The notes beneath the pieces are model-generated. The model did not search any database. It was not told the origin of the DNA and saw only the letters and a list, made by a program, of their open reading frames with translations. A DNA stretch of 64,000 bases from Sphingopyxis solisilvae (GTDB lineage: Bacteria > Pseudomonadota > Alphaproteobacteria > Sphingomonadales > Sphingomonadaceae). The DNA is taken from positions 1 through 64,000 of the forward strand of contig NZ_JADKYM010000002.1 of the NCBI RefSeq assembly GCF_015475875.1, in the 5' to 3' direction. The position numbers were made by a program, and so were the translations under genes. This document shows, piece after piece, positions 16,345-25,248 of this stretch; the stretch's first letter is position 1, and each line of letters opens with the position of its first letter.

Positions 16345-17817
16345 CTACCCCGCCAGCGCCTTTTGCCGCCGCCGCTGCACCGACGATCCATAACCCATCG
16401 CTTCGCGATATTTCACCACCGTGCGGCGCGCGATGTCGTGGCCCTCGGCCGACAGCCGCTGCGCGATCGTCTCGTCGGACAGGATCGCCTTGGCGTCCTC
16501 GGCCTCGATCATCGCCTTGATCCGGCTCTTGACCGCCTCGGCCGATACCGCGCCGTCACCCTCGGTCGCCGAAATACCGCTGGAGAAGAAATATTTGAGT
16601 TCAAACAGCCCGCGCGGACAGGACAGATATTTGTTACTGGTGACGCGGCTGACGGTCGATTCGTGCATGCCGATTTCCTCGGCGACCTGACGCAAGGTCA
16701 GCGGCCGCATATGCGCGACGCCGTGCAGGAAAAATCCCTCCTGCTGCTTCACGATCGCGCTCGCCACCTTGATGATCGTGCGCTGCCGCTGGTCGAGCGC
16801 GCGAACCAGCCAGTTCGCGCTCGCCAGCTGTTCGGACAGCCACGCCTTGCTCTTGGCCGCGGCACCGGTGGCCAGCTCGGTGTAGTAACGGCGATTGACC
16901 AGCAGGCGCGGCAGGGTGCCGCTGTTGATCTCGACCGCCCAACCCTTGGCGGTCGGGCGGATGAACAGGTCGGGAACCACCGCCTGCGACCGGTCGCCGC
17001 CGAATTTCAACCCGGGCTTGGGATCATAGCCGCGCAGCTCGCGAATCATGTCGGCCAGATCCTCGTCGTCGACCCCGCAGATGCGCTTCAGCTGCGGAAA
17101 GGCGCCCTTGGCGACCAGATCGAGATGCGCGATCATCGTCGCCATCGCCGGATCGTAGCGGTCGGCCTCGCGCGCCTGGATCGCGATACATTCGGAAAGG
17201 TCGCGGCCGCCGACCCCCGACGGATCGAAACATTGCACCCCGGCCAGCACATTCTCGACCAGCGCCAGCGGCACGCCCAGCCGCTGCGCAACCTCGGCCA
17301 AATCGGCGCGCAAATAGCCCGCCTCGTCGATCAGCGCGACGAGCTGTTCGGCGATCATCGCCTCCATCCCGCTGAACCGCTCGCCGACCTGCGCCAGCAG
17401 ATGCTCGTGCAGCGTCGCATCCTCGCCGGCAAAGCTGTCGAAATCGATACCCTCGCTATCGTTTCCACCCGACAGTCCGACATTGTCGCTGGCGCTGTCG
17501 TGGTGAAAGCTTTCGACGGTCATATCGACGTCGAGATCGTTGGCGGTGCCGCTCTCCGACGACAGCGCATGATCCGCATCGAGCGATGCCGCTTCGCTGA
17601 TCGGCGTTTCGTCGCCCGGGACGTCCATCGCATCGGCCGCGCTGCTGTCGCTGTCGGCCGACGCCGTATCGAGCAGCGGATTGCCCTCGAGCGCTTCGGC
17701 CAGATAGGTTTCGAGTTCGAGGTTCGACAGCGCCAGCAGCTTGATTGCTTGCTGCAGCTGCGGCGTCATCACCAGCGATTGCGACTGGCGAAGATCGAGG
17801 CGCGGACCCAACGCCAT
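16345..17817 (-). CDS. rpoN: RNA polymerase sigma-54 factor
   Basis: This 490-residue sigma-54 shows all three regions: the glutamine-rich N-terminal activator-responsive part (LRQSQSLVMTPQLQQAIKLL), an acidic Asp/Ser-rich linker (about residues 50-130), and the core-binding and DNA-binding C-terminus. The last carries the helix-turn-helix near LRQVAEEIGMHESTVSR and the RpoN box ARRTVVKYRE (463-472). It directs transcription of activator-dependent -24/-12 promoters, for example nitrogen genes, consistent with glnD elsewhere in the window. It lies 192 bp downstream of lptB. The hpf and ptsN genes that often follow are absent here. Confidence 0.96.
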   Translation of the reverse strand: MALGPRLDLRQSQSLVMTPQLQQAIKLLALSNLELETYLAEALEGNPLLDTASADSDSSAADAMDVPGDETPISEAASLDADHALSSESGTANDLDVDMTVESFHHDSASDNVGLSGGNDSEGIDFDSFAGEDATLHEHLLAQVGERFSGMEAMIAEQLVALIDEAGYLRADLAEVAQRLGVPLALVENVLAGVQCFDPSGVGGRDLSECIAIQAREADRYDPAMATMIAHLDLVAKGAFPQLKRICGVDDEDLADMIRELRGYDPKPGLKFGGDRSQAVVPDLFIRPTAKGWAVEINSGTLPRLLVNRRYYTELATGAAAKSKAWLSEQLASANWLVRALDQRQRTIIKVASAIVKQQEGFFLHGVAHMRPLTLRQVAEEIGMHESTVSRVTSNKYLSCPRGLFELKYFFSSGISATEGDGAVSAEAVKSRIKAMIEAEDAKAILSDETIAQRLSAEGHDIARRTVVKYREAMGYGSSVQRRRQKALAG

Positions 17818-17840
17818 CGAAAGTTACCTGCTTACTTTCC

Positions 17841-17967
17841 CGTTCGTGTCGAGCCCCTCGACTGCCTTGGCAGTCGCTCGGGATAAACTTCCGGCTTTCC
17901 CGGAAGTCGAGACACGTGAAGCCATGCACGAACTCGGCGTATCTCGACTTCGCTCGACACGAACGGA
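17841..17967. repeat. R4 inverted repeat between lptB and rpoN
   Basis: The outer arms are CCGTTCGTGTCGAG (17841-17854) and CTCGACACGAACGG (17954-17967), a perfect 14-bp inverted pair. Inside are two smaller perfect hairpins, GACTGCC-TT-GGCAGTC and CTTCCGG-CTTTC-CCGGAAG. There is no coding capacity. It separates two co-oriented genes that are adjacent in many proteobacteria. Confidence 0.8.
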
Positions 17968-18009
17968 AACGGAAAGCCGCTCATTCGACATTGGTACGAC
18001 CACGGCCCC

Positions 18010-18828
18010 TCACAGCGAGAAACCCTCGCCCAGATACAGCCGCCGCACTTCGGGGTCGGCGACCAGCTCTTCGGGCGACCCCGCGAGCAGCACCTTGCCG
18101 TCGTAAATGATGCAGGCACGATCGACCAGGTCGAGCGTTTCGCGGACATTGTGATCGGTGATCAGCACCCCGATGCCGCGCGTCTTCAGATCGGCAACAA
18201 GGTCGCGAATGTCGCTGATCGACAGCGGATCGATCCCGGCGAAGGGTTCGTCGAGCAGCATGATCGACGGGTTGGCGGCGAGCGCGCGGGCGATTTCGGC
18301 GCGGCGCCGCTCGCCGCCCGACAGCGCCATCGCCGCCGCGCTGCGCAGCCGCGTCAGCCCGAATTCCTCAAGCAATTCTTCCAGCCGCCGTTCGCGCGCG
18401 ATCTTGTCGGGCTCGGCAAGCTCGAGCACCGCGCTGATATTCTGCTCGACCGTCATGCCGCGAAAAATCGAGGTTTCCTGCGGCAGATAGCCGAGGCCGA
18501 GGATCGCGCGGCGATACATTGGCAGCGCGGTGATGTCGGCGCCGTCGAGCATGATGCGCCCGGCGTCGGGCTTTACGAGTCCCATGATCGAATAAAAACA
18601 GGTCGTCTTGCCGGCGCCATTGGGGCCCAGCAGACCGAGCACTTCGCCCTTTGCCACCGACAACGACACGTCGGATAGCACCACCCGCTTGTCATAGCTT
18701 TTGGCGATCGAGATGACCGCCAGCCCGTTGCCCGCCGCCGCGTCGTCGCGGACATGCGCCCGATGTTCGGCGACGCCATGATCGGTGTCGGCAGTCACGA
18801 TCGCAGGGGTCGCTTCGTCGTCGGTCAT
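18010..18828 (-). CDS. lptB: LPS export ABC transporter ATP-binding protein LptB
   Basis: This 272-residue ABC ATPase powers extraction of lipopolysaccharide from the inner membrane with LptFG. Visible motifs are Walker A GPNGAGKTT (about 68-76), the Q-loop YLPQETSIFRGM, the signature LSGGERRR, Walker B IMLLDEPFAG and the H-loop TDHNVRE. The C-terminal YLGEGFSL tail is typical of LptB. An extra acidic/Ala-rich N-terminal segment precedes the domain. I prefer the ATG at 18828 with AGGAAG upstream; a GTG at 18858 would add ten residues. lptA and lptC are not adjacent in this window. Confidence 0.93.
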   Translation of the reverse strand: MTDDEATPAIVTADTDHGVAEHRAHVRDDAAAGNGLAVISIAKSYDKRVVLSDVSLSVAKGEVLGLLGPNGAGKTTCFYSIMGLVKPDAGRIMLDGADITALPMYRRAILGLGYLPQETSIFRGMTVEQNISAVLELAEPDKIARERRLEELLEEFGLTRLRSAAAMALSGGERRRAEIARALAANPSIMLLDEPFAGIDPLSISDIRDLVADLKTRGIGVLITDHNVRETLDLVDRACIIYDGKVLLAGSPEELVADPEVRRLYLGEGFSL

Positions 18829-18917
18829 TTCCACATCGCTTCCTGAGGAGACATGCACGGGCGTTACCCGAGGAGCGCCGCCAAGGTCAATCTGGCAAGA
18901 TATTTGCAGGGCTGTCC

Positions 18918-19011
18918 CCCTCCCTTTTAGGGAGGGGTTAGGGGTGGGTCGCCGCAGGCGTTCTTTCTTCGCCGCACACCCACCCCCGACCCCTCCCTAG
19001 AAGGGAGGGGA
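18918..19011. repeat. R2 inverted repeat between pgmG and lptB
   Basis: There are two hairpins of the same type in inverse order: CCCCTCCCT-TTT-AGGGAGGGG (18918-18938) and CCCCTCCCT-AGA-AGGGAGGGG (18991-19011). They are flanked by TTAGGGGTGGG on one side and CCCACCCCCGAC on the other, so the whole is an imperfect palindrome. It lies 8 bp from the pgmG stop codon and may shape the end of that message. Confidence 0.75.
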
Positions 19012-19019
19012 GATAGAAA

Positions 19020-20402
19020 CTAATGCCCCGCTTGCGGTCCGCGTGCGATCCCCGACAGCGCGAGCTGTTCGTCGATCGCGGCGAGCAACCGTGCCAACGC
19101 TGCGTCGTCGTTTGCCTCGGCGCGCGCCACCAGCACGTCCTGCGTGTTCGACGCGCGGAGCAGCCACCAGCCGTCATCGGTGAGGACGCGCGCGCCGTCG
19201 GTGCGATCGACTTTTGCCCCCGATGCGGCGAGCCGCGCCAGAACTTCATCCACAATGGCGAATTTGCGCACCTCGTCGACCTGAAAGCGCAGCTCGGGCG
19301 TGTTGACCATCGGCGCCATATTGCCGCGCAATTCGGTCACGCTCTGCCCCAGCTTCGTCGCCGCCTCGATCAGCCGCACCGCCGCGTAAGGCGCATCGTC
19401 ATAGCCAAAATAGCGGTCGGCAAAAAACACATGCCCGCTCATCTCGCCCGCCAGCGGGCTGCCGACCTCCTTCATCTTGGCCTTGATCAGGCTGTGGCCG
19501 GTCTTCCACATCAACGGCTGGCCGCCGAGTTCGGCAACGCGATCGAACAGCGCCTGGCTGGCCTTCACATCGGCGATGATCGTTGCGCCGGGCGTGTCGG
19601 CAAGCAGCGCCGCGGCATAGATTTGCAGCAGCTGGTCGCCCCAGATCACCCGCCCCTCGCCATCGATCGCACCGATTCTGTCGCCGTCTCCATCGAAAGC
19701 GACGCCGAAATCGAGGCTCCTCTCGGCGACGAGCTTACGCAAATCGGCCAGATTCTTCTCTTCGGTGGGATCGGGATGGTGGTTCGGGAAATGACCGTCG
19801 ATGTCGGTAAACAACAGGAAATGCTCGCCCGGCAACTTCGCGGTGAGTTTTTCGATCACGGTTCCCGCGGCGCCATTGCCCGCATCCCAGCCGATCCGAT
19901 AGGCGCCGCCGGTAAAACCTTCGACCAGCCGGTCGACATAGGCGTCGATGATGTCGATGCCCCGCGTGGCACCTTCGCCAACTTCCCAATCCCCCGCAGC
20001 AGCCATTTCGCCGATCCGCTGAATATCGGCGCCATAAAAAGGCCGCCCCTGCATCACAAATTTGAAGCCGTTATAGTCGGGGGGGTTGTGGCTGCCGGTT
20101 ATCTGGATGCCGCCGTCCACCTCCTGGGTTGAGGCCGCATAATAGAGCATCGGTGTCGGCCCCAGCCCGACGTTCAAGGCGTCGATACCCGCGGCGTTGA
20201 CCCCCTCGATCAGGGCATCGCACAGCATCGGCGACGACAGTCGGCCATCGTAGCCAACCGCGATCCGCTTGCCCCCGGCGCGCGCCACCAGCGTCGCGAA
20301 ACTACGCCCGATGGCATAGGCATCCTTGTCGGACAGCGTGTCGCCAACGACGCCGCGGATGTCATATTCGCGCAGCATTGTGGGATGGAAGATATGGGTC
20401 AT
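19020..20402 (-). CDS. pgmG: Phosphomannomutase/phosphoglucomutase
   Basis: This 460-residue alpha-D-phosphohexomutase interconverts hexose 6- and 1-phosphates and supplies sugar nucleotides for exopolysaccharide and LPS. Motifs are the phosphoserine loop [14 protein letters not shown] (about residue 102), the metal loop FDGDGDR, the sugar-binding GEMSGH and the phosphate-binding C-terminal segment RASNTQD. Family and length match the dual-specific PMM/PGM called PgmG in sphingan-producing Sphingomonas and AlgC elsewhere. It is located between mipZ and lptB on the same strand. Confidence 0.92.
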   Translation of the reverse strand: MTHIFHPTMLREYDIRGVVGDTLSDKDAYAIGRSFATLVARAGGKRIAVGYDGRLSSPMLCDALIEGVNAAGIDALNVGLGPTPMLYYAASTQEVDGGIQITGSHNPPDYNGFKFVMQGRPFYGADIQRIGEMAAAGDWEVGEGATRGIDIIDAYVDRLVEGFTGGAYRIGWDAGNGAAGTVIEKLTAKLPGEHFLLFTDIDGHFPNHHPDPTEEKNLADLRKLVAERSLDFGVAFDGDGDRIGAIDGEGRVIWGDQLLQIYAAALLADTPGATIIADVKASQALFDRVAELGGQPLMWKTGHSLIKAKMKEVGSPLAGEMSGHVFFADRYFGYDDAPYAAVRLIEAATKLGQSVTELRGNMAPMVNTPELRFQVDEVRKFAIVDEVLARLAASGAKVDRTDGARVLTDDGWWLLRASNTQDVLVARAEANDDAALARLLAAIDEQLALSGIARGPQAGH

Positions 20403-20430
20403 TGGGGGATCCTGTTGGGGGAGAGAAATC

Positions 20431-21240
20431 TCAGGCGGCAGCGAACAGATCGCCGTCGGGGTGCAGCCGCTCGCGCGCGGGCAGGTTCAGCCCGCCCATC
20501 GCCTCGCGCAATTCCTGCCGCGCGACGACATGGCCGATGCCCATACCGCCTAGATGCGCCTTGTCGAGCAGGGTCAGACCCGCAGGGAAGAGTTCGCGAT
20601 AGATGACGCGCTCGCCTAGCCCGGGAATGACGCGGAAACCGACGCGGCGCGACAGCTGGCTCAATGCTTCGCCGACGCGGCGCATATTGTGCGCGTCGAC
20701 ATGCTGGAGGCGGTTGCGCAGGATGATCCAGTCGATCGTTCGCCCGTCGGTCTTCGCGCGCGCCTTGCGCGTGTCCCAGATCAGCTCGGAATAAAAGCTG
20801 GGGCGGGTGACCTGAAATGTCTCGGGATCGACTTGGCCGATCAGGTCGAAATCGATGAAGCTGTCGTTGATCGGAGTGACCAGCGTGTCGGCGGATGTCG
20901 CCAGATGGCGCGCAAAGACATCGTCGCGGCCGGGTGTGTCGGCGATGAAATAATCGACGTCGTGCGACAACCGCGCGACCTGCGCGTCAAGTTCCTCGAC
21001 CGTCGACCCTTCGAATACCTCGAAATGCGGCGTCGGCAGGTCGATATCGCGGCGCTTCGCGGTATTGGTCCGATTTTCGAGATAGCGGTGAAAGGTGCGC
21101 TGGCGCGGATCGAGATCGAGGCCGGCGACCTTCCATCCCTGGCTGGTGAGCGCGACCGCAAAATGCACCGCGCAGGTCGATTTGCCGGTCCCGCCCTTTT
21201 CATTGGCAAAGATGATGCGGTGCGGTGCGGGGTTCGTCAT
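20431..21240 (-). CDS. mipZ: Division-plane positioning ATPase MipZ
   Basis: This 269-residue ParA-type ATPase has the deviant Walker A KGGTGKST (residues 16-23), the Asp in [10 protein letters not shown] and the MipZ-specific block around [17 protein letters not shown]. The [13 protein letters not shown] and [11 protein letters not shown] segments are typical of MipZ and distinguish it from chromosomal ParA. In alphaproteobacteria MipZ forms bipolar gradients with ParB and inhibits FtsZ assembly away from midcell. It is divergent from panC (83 bp) and upstream of pgmG by 28 bp. Confidence 0.93.
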   Translation of the reverse strand: MTNPAPHRIIFANEKGGTGKSTCAVHFAVALTSQGWKVAGLDLDPRQRTFHRYLENRTNTAKRRDIDLPTPHFEVFEGSTVEELDAQVARLSHDVDYFIADTPGRDDVFARHLATSADTLVTPINDSFIDFDLIGQVDPETFQVTRPSFYSELIWDTRKARAKTDGRTIDWIILRNRLQHVDAHNMRRVGEALSQLSRRVGFRVIPGLGERVIYRELFPAGLTLLDKAHLGGMGIGHVVARQELREAMGGLNLPARERLHPDGDLFAAA

Positions 21241-21323
21241 GGGCGTTGCGATTTTCCTGTTGGCGGCGCATGGGAGCCGCTCGGGGTGGCCATCGCGTCG
21301 CCATTATCGGAGGGCGGGCAAGC

Positions 21324-22163
21324 GTGCAAATCATCCGTGACATCGCGACGCTGCACCGCGCCATCGCGGCGCTCAAGCAGGGCGGCAAAAGTGTTGCCTT
21401 GGTGCCGACGATGGGGGCATTGCACGATGGCCATCTCTCGCTGGTCCGCATGGGGCGGCGCGTCGCCGATCATGTCGTCGTGTCGATCTTCGTCAACCCG
21501 ACCCAATTCGGCCCCAACGAGGATTTCGCCGCTTATCCGCGCGACGAAGCACGCGACGCGGCGCTGCTGGTCGAGGAAGGCGTCGCGCTGCTCTGGGCGC
21601 CCGACGTCGCGGTCATGTATCCGGGCGGTCACAGCACCCATATCGAGGTCGCCGAGCTCGGCGCCGATTATTGCGGTGCCGCGCGGCCCGGCCATTTCGA
21701 CGGGGTCGCGACCGTCGTCGCCAAATTGTTCAACCAGGTCAGGCCCGACATCGCCATTTTCGGCGAAAAGGACTGGCAGCAACTCGCAATCATCCGCCGC
21801 ATGGCGCGCGATCTCGATTTCCACCTCGACATTCTGGGCGCGCCGATCGCGCGCGACCCCGACGGCCTCGCACTGTCGTCGCGCAACGCCTATCTGTCGG
21901 TCGAGCAGCGCTCCGCCGCAACCGCCTTTCCCGATGCCTTGAAAGCCGCCGCAACAACAATTGCCAAGGGTGGGGATGTCGATGGGGCGTTGGCCGAAGC
22001 GGCAGCGGCTATCGTCGCGGGCGGGTTCGACAGCGTCGATTATGTCGCGCTCGCCGATGCCGACAGCCTTGAAAGATTGACCGTTTTTCGGCGCCCGGCG
22101 CGCCTGCTCGCTGCCGCGCGGATGGGCAAAACGCGGCTGATCGACAATTATCCGGTGAATTGA
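21324..22163 (+). CDS. panC: Pantoate--beta-alanine ligase
   Basis: This 279-residue enzyme makes pantothenate from pantoate, beta-alanine and ATP. Signatures are the HIGH-like PTMGALHDGHLSL (about residues 28-40), VSIFVNPTQFGP, GEKDWQQL and the KMSKS-equivalent loop LSSRNAYLS. The start is a GTG at 21324 preceded by GGAGGG; the frame is open further upstream to an ATG at 21225, but that would overlap mipZ and add residues not seen in the family. No panB or panD is adjacent. Confidence 0.93.
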   Translation: MQIIRDIATLHRAIAALKQGGKSVALVPTMGALHDGHLSLVRMGRRVADHVVVSIFVNPTQFGPNEDFAAYPRDEARDAALLVEEGVALLWAPDVAVMYPGGHSTHIEVAELGADYCGAARPGHFDGVATVVAKLFNQVRPDIAIFGEKDWQQLAIIRRMARDLDFHLDILGAPIARDPDGLALSSRNAYLSVEQRSAATAFPDALKAAATTIAKGGDVDGALAEAAAAIVAGGFDSVDYVALADADSLERLTVFRRPARLLAAARMGKTRLIDNYPVN

Positions 22164-22202
22164 TTGCGGCCAATAACCACGGAATTGCGCCACTTTGGCG
22201 TG

Positions 22203-22245
22203 CTATCCACAAGAAATCGCGCACCGCGTTAACGCTTTGTTGACC
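22203..22245 (+). promoter_or_regulatory. Near-consensus DnaA box and CtrA-like site
   Basis: CTATCCACA (22203-22211) differs by one base from the DnaA box TTATCCACA. TTAA-N7-TTGA (22229-22243, followed by CCAT) differs by one base from the CtrA site TTAA-N7-TTAA. Both lie in the leader of the small Sel1-like gene. Single near-matches like these can occur by chance. Confidence 0.3.
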
Positions 22246-22303
22246 ATAAGTCGCAAGGTTAGACCCCGAAGCCTCCTGTGGGGGGAGGCGACAGGGGGTT
22301 TTT

Positions 22304-22618
22304 ATGGCCAACAGTCTGAAGTCCGCGCAGTTTCTGATCGAAAGCCGCTTGCTCGATGCGGCGCGCGGTGACGCCAATGCCTATTTCGATCTGGGCATCG
22401 CCTTTTCCACCGGGACCGGCGGTGTCGATGTCGACCTGATCCAGGCGCATAAATGGTTCAACCTCGCGGCGCTCGGCGGCAACAAGGAAGGCCAGCAATG
22501 CCGCGCCGACCTGTCCGACGAAATGACCCGCGACGAAATCGCCGAAGCGCAGCGCCAGGCACGCGCCTGGCTCGATGAAACCGCGCGCCGTCCGGCTGCA
22601 CGGCGCTTTGCCGCCTAA
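22304..22618 (+). CDS. Small Sel1/TPR-like repeat protein
   Basis: This 104-residue helical protein has a single Sel1-like repeat pattern: DANAYFDLGIAFSTGTGGVDVDLIQAHKWFNLAALGGNKEG (residues 24-64, not a signal peptide), where AHKWFNLAA-x-GG is the Sel1 core. The C-terminal helix is charged. Cytoplasmic; probably a protein-interaction module of unknown partner. The ATG follows GGGGG by 5 nt, and a hairpin GCCTCC/GGAGGC (22271-22289) sits just upstream. It overlaps the end of the convergent DUF482 gene by 4 bp. Confidence 0.8.
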   Translation: MANSLKSAQFLIESRLLDAARGDANAYFDLGIAFSTGTGGVDVDLIQAHKWFNLAALGGNKEGQQCRADLSDEMTRDEIAEAQRQARAWLDETARRPAARRFAA

Positions 22619-23763
22619 TCCTTCCGCTTGAAGGGCGTATGCCCTTCTAGCCAGTCCATCTCGGCTGCTTCGGCGCGGCGCTCCTGCTCCAGAAAATCGG
22701 CAACCGCACGGCGGAACCCGGGATCGGCGATGAAATGCGCCGACCAGGTCGCCACGGGGCCATAGCCGCGCGCCAGCTTGTGCCCGCCCTGCGCGCCCGC
22801 CTCGACCCGGCGCAGCCCGCGCGCGATCGCGATATCGATCGCGCGGTAATAGCACAGCTCGAAATGCAGATAGGGGATGTCGGCCAGGCACCCCCAATAG
22901 CGGCCATAGAGCGTGTCGGCGCCAAGGAAGTGCAGCGCCCCCGCGACCGGCCGGTCATCTTCATAGGCGATAAGCAGAATGACTTGCTGCGCCATCCGCT
23001 TGCCAATCAGGTCGAAGGCCGCGCGGGTCAGATAGGGCTGGCCCCATTTGCGCGCGCCGGTGTCCTGATAGAAAAGCCACATCGCGTCCCAATGCTCGGG
23101 ACGGATCGCGTCGCCGCTCAGTTCCTCGATCCGCAACCCTTCGACCGCCCGCAAGCGTTCCTTGCGCAGCTGCTTGCGCTTGGCCGAGGTCAGCGTCGCT
23201 AGAAACTCGTCGAAGCTGGCGTAGCCCGCATTGGCGAAATGAAACTGGATGTCGCGGCGCACCAGCCAGCCAGCCTTCTCGAACAGCGGCATCTGCTCGG
23301 GCGCGACAAAGCTCGCGTGCGCCGACGACAATCCGTTCTGCCGCACCACCGTTTCGGCGGCGCGGACCAGCAGCGATGCGTCGCCGGCGTCCCGTGCCAG
23401 CAACCGCGGCCCCGGCACCGGGGTAAAGGGCGCCGCAATCTGGAGCTTGGGATAATAATCCCCGCCCGCCCGCGCCCAGGCGTCGGCCCAGGCGTGGTCG
23501 AAGACATATTCGCCCTGGCTGTGCGATTTGAGGTACGCGGGCGCGGCGGCGGCGAGGCTGCCCGCCGCATCTTCGACCAGCAACGGGGCGGCCTGCCAGC
23601 CCGTCCCCGGCCCGACGCTGCCCGATTCTTCGAGCAGCGACAGGAAGGCATGGCTGACGAACGGGTTGCCGCCGTCGTGCAACGCGTCCCACGCCGCGGC
23701 ATCGATCGCCGCGACACCGGTGCCGAGCGAGATCGTCCGGGCAGGCGGGTCGGCTTCGGCCAT
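22615..23763 (-). CDS. DUF482 / peptidogalycan biosynthesis-type GNAT-fold protein
   Basis: This 382-residue protein is related to the DUF482 family, with tandem GNAT-like folds resembling FemX-type aminoacyl transferases. Recognisable parts are NPFVSHAFLSLLEESGSVGPGTGW near the N-terminus, the FDHAWADAW block, KRKQLRKERLR in the middle and YYRAIDIAIARGL with GAQGGHKLARGY towards the end. The biochemical role is not established to my knowledge. It lies 8 bp downstream of ridA on the same strand, in a four-gene run with the HAD and DUF3572 genes. Confidence 0.85.
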   Translation of the reverse strand: MAEADPPARTISLGTGVAAIDAAAWDALHDGGNPFVSHAFLSLLEESGSVGPGTGWQAAPLLVEDAAGSLAAAAPAYLKSHSQGEYVFDHAWADAWARAGGDYYPKLQIAAPFTPVPGPRLLARDAGDASLLVRAAETVVRQNGLSSAHASFVAPEQMPLFEKAGWLVRRDIQFHFANAGYASFDEFLATLTSAKRKQLRKERLRAVEGLRIEELSGDAIRPEHWDAMWLFYQDTGARKWGQPYLTRAAFDLIGKRMAQQVILLIAYEDDRPVAGALHFLGADTLYGRYWGCLADIPYLHFELCYYRAIDIAIARGLRRVEAGAQGGHKLARGYGPVATWSAHFIADPGFRRAVADFLEQERRAEAAEMDWLEGHTPFKRKD

Positions 23764-23771
23764 CGCCAGCC

Positions 23772-24236
23772 TTAGGCGGGTTTCACCGCGACGATCGCAT
23801 CGGCCTCGACCGCGGCGCCGAGCGGCAGCACCGCCACGCCGACCGCGGCGCGCGCGTGGCGCCCCGCTTCGCCAAACAACGTTTCGAACAGGTCAGACGC
23901 GCCGTTGGCGACCTTTGCCTGATCGGTGAAGCTCGGCGCGCTGTTGACGAATACGCCCAGCTTGATGACGCGCTCGACACGCGAAAGGTCGCCGCCCAGC
24001 GCCTGCGCAATCTGCGCGATCAGCATCAGCGCGACGCGCTGCGCCGCATCCTGCCCGCTGGCGACATCCATGTCGTCACCGAGGCGTCCGGTCACGACCT
24101 GCCCGTCACGGAACGGCAGCTGGCCGCTGACATAGAGCAGCCCGCCATGTTCGACGACGGGGACATAGGCGGCGACCGGCGCGGCAGCCTTGGGCAGTTC
24201 GAGGCCGAGTTCGGTGAGCTTTGCGGTGATATCCAT
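23772..24236 (-). CDS. RidA family enamine/imine deaminase
   Basis: This 154-residue protein is of the longer, alphaproteobacterial RidA-like (YjgF-like) type. It has the pattern YVPVVEHGGLLYVSGQLPFRDG (about residues 24-45), GDLSRVERVIKLGVFVNS and the C-terminal ARAAVGVAVLPLGAAVEADAI, where the conserved Arg of RidA binds the substrate carboxylate. It removes reactive enamine/imine intermediates of amino acid metabolism in the cytoplasm. It belongs to a closely spaced minus-strand run. Confidence 0.88.
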   Translation of the reverse strand: MDITAKLTELGLELPKAAAPVAAYVPVVEHGGLLYVSGQLPFRDGQVVTGRLGDDMDVASGQDAAQRVALMLIAQIAQALGGDLSRVERVIKLGVFVNSAPSFTDQAKVANGASDLFETLFGEAGRHARAAVGVAVLPLGAAVEADAIVAVKPA

Positions 24237-24248
24237 GGTCGTTCCTTC

Positions 24249-24890
24249 TTAAACGGGTTCGGGGGCCGGAGCGGGGACATTTTCCGCGAGCCGCGCGAGG
24301 ATCCAGTCCTGCGCCGCCGCCCAGTCATCGATGCGCGCATGGGCATAAGGCGACGGCGCGATCTTGTCGGCGATCGCGGGTTCGCCGACCAGATGGAGCC
24401 GCCACACGTCGGGCGCTTCCTGCGCCACCGACTGATGATGCCCCGCCAGATCGTCGATGAACAGCGCGACAGAGGGTTGATATTGTTCGATCAACCGGCG
24501 CACCGGTTCGCCCTTGCCGCCGCGGCTGCCGATCACCGGCGCGTGAAAATCGTGCAGCGCGAGTTGCTCGATCCGCGCCTGCTGATGGTCGGGACCGACG
24601 TTGGTCAGCACGACGATGTCGGCCTGCTCGGCGATTGCGGCCATCGCCGCGAGCGCGCCCGGAATCGGATATTGCCGCGCCATCTCGCCCCGGAAAAAGG
24701 CGTCGAGCAGCGGCCAAACCTCGGCCGCCTCCAGCGGCGTGCCGCATTCCTTGCGCTTCAGCGCCCCGGCAAAGCTGGCATCCTCGATGCGGAACAGCAC
24801 GCCATGTTCGGCGTCGACCCATTCGGCGAAAGGCACGACCATGTGCATCAGCACCTCGTCGCAATCGGTGATGACGAGCGGGCGGGTCAT
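24249..24890 (-). CDS. HAD family hydrolase
   Basis: This 213-residue HAD-like protein has motif I as ITDCDEVLMHMV (D9-C-D11), motif II VLTNVG, a basic residue in the GGKGEP segment and motif IV LFIDDLAGHH. The function is probably a small phosphatase. It overlaps DUF3572 by 4 nt (ATGA on the minus strand), so translation is likely coupled. The substrate is unknown. Confidence 0.85.
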   Translation of the reverse strand: MTRPLVITDCDEVLMHMVVPFAEWVDAEHGVLFRIEDASFAGALKRKECGTPLEAAEVWPLLDAFFRGEMARQYPIPGALAAMAAIAEQADIVVLTNVGPDHQQARIEQLALHDFHAPVIGSRGGKGEPVRRLIEQYQPSVALFIDDLAGHHQSVAQEAPDVWRLHLVGEPAIADKIAPSPYAHARIDDWAAAQDWILARLAENVPAPAPEPV

Positions 24891-25195
24891 GGGTCGATCC
24901 TTTCATGGCCTTCGAGGCGGTCCGCCGCGGCGGCAAGCTGTGCGGGGGGCAGGTCGAGCGCGTCGGCGCAGGCGACCAGATCGGCCTCGTGCGCGGTGAG
25001 GAAGGTCAGGATCGCCGCGAGCGTCGCGCGTTCGCCGAGCGATGCGCGCAGCCCGTCCGGGTCGAGCCCGGTCATGCCGAGCAGCCGTTCGGCGCGCGGC
25101 TCGTCGCTCAAAATCCACCCCAGTGCCTGGAGCGCCAGCGCCTCGTCACTTTCCTGCAAGACCGAATATCCTTCGCCGCGAGGCAATTGTGTCAC
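24887..25195 (-). CDS. DUF3572 family protein
   Basis: This 102-residue, mostly helical acidic protein matches DUF3572, a small alphaproteobacterial family. It contains ALALQALGWILSDEPRAERLL (residues 19-39) and LTAHEADLVACADALDL. The frame begins with GTG at 25195. No catalytic motif is seen and its role is unknown. It heads the minus-strand run HAD - ridA - DUF482 and is divergent from divK. Confidence 0.85.
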   Translation of the reverse strand: MTQLPRGEGYSVLQESDEALALQALGWILSDEPRAERLLGMTGLDPDGLRASLGERATLAAILTFLTAHEADLVACADALDLPPAQLAAAADRLEGHERIDP

Positions 25196-25248
25196 ACCGC
25201 CGATTCGCCTAAACGGTCGACAGACGCAAGGTGGGGAAGCGAATAATC

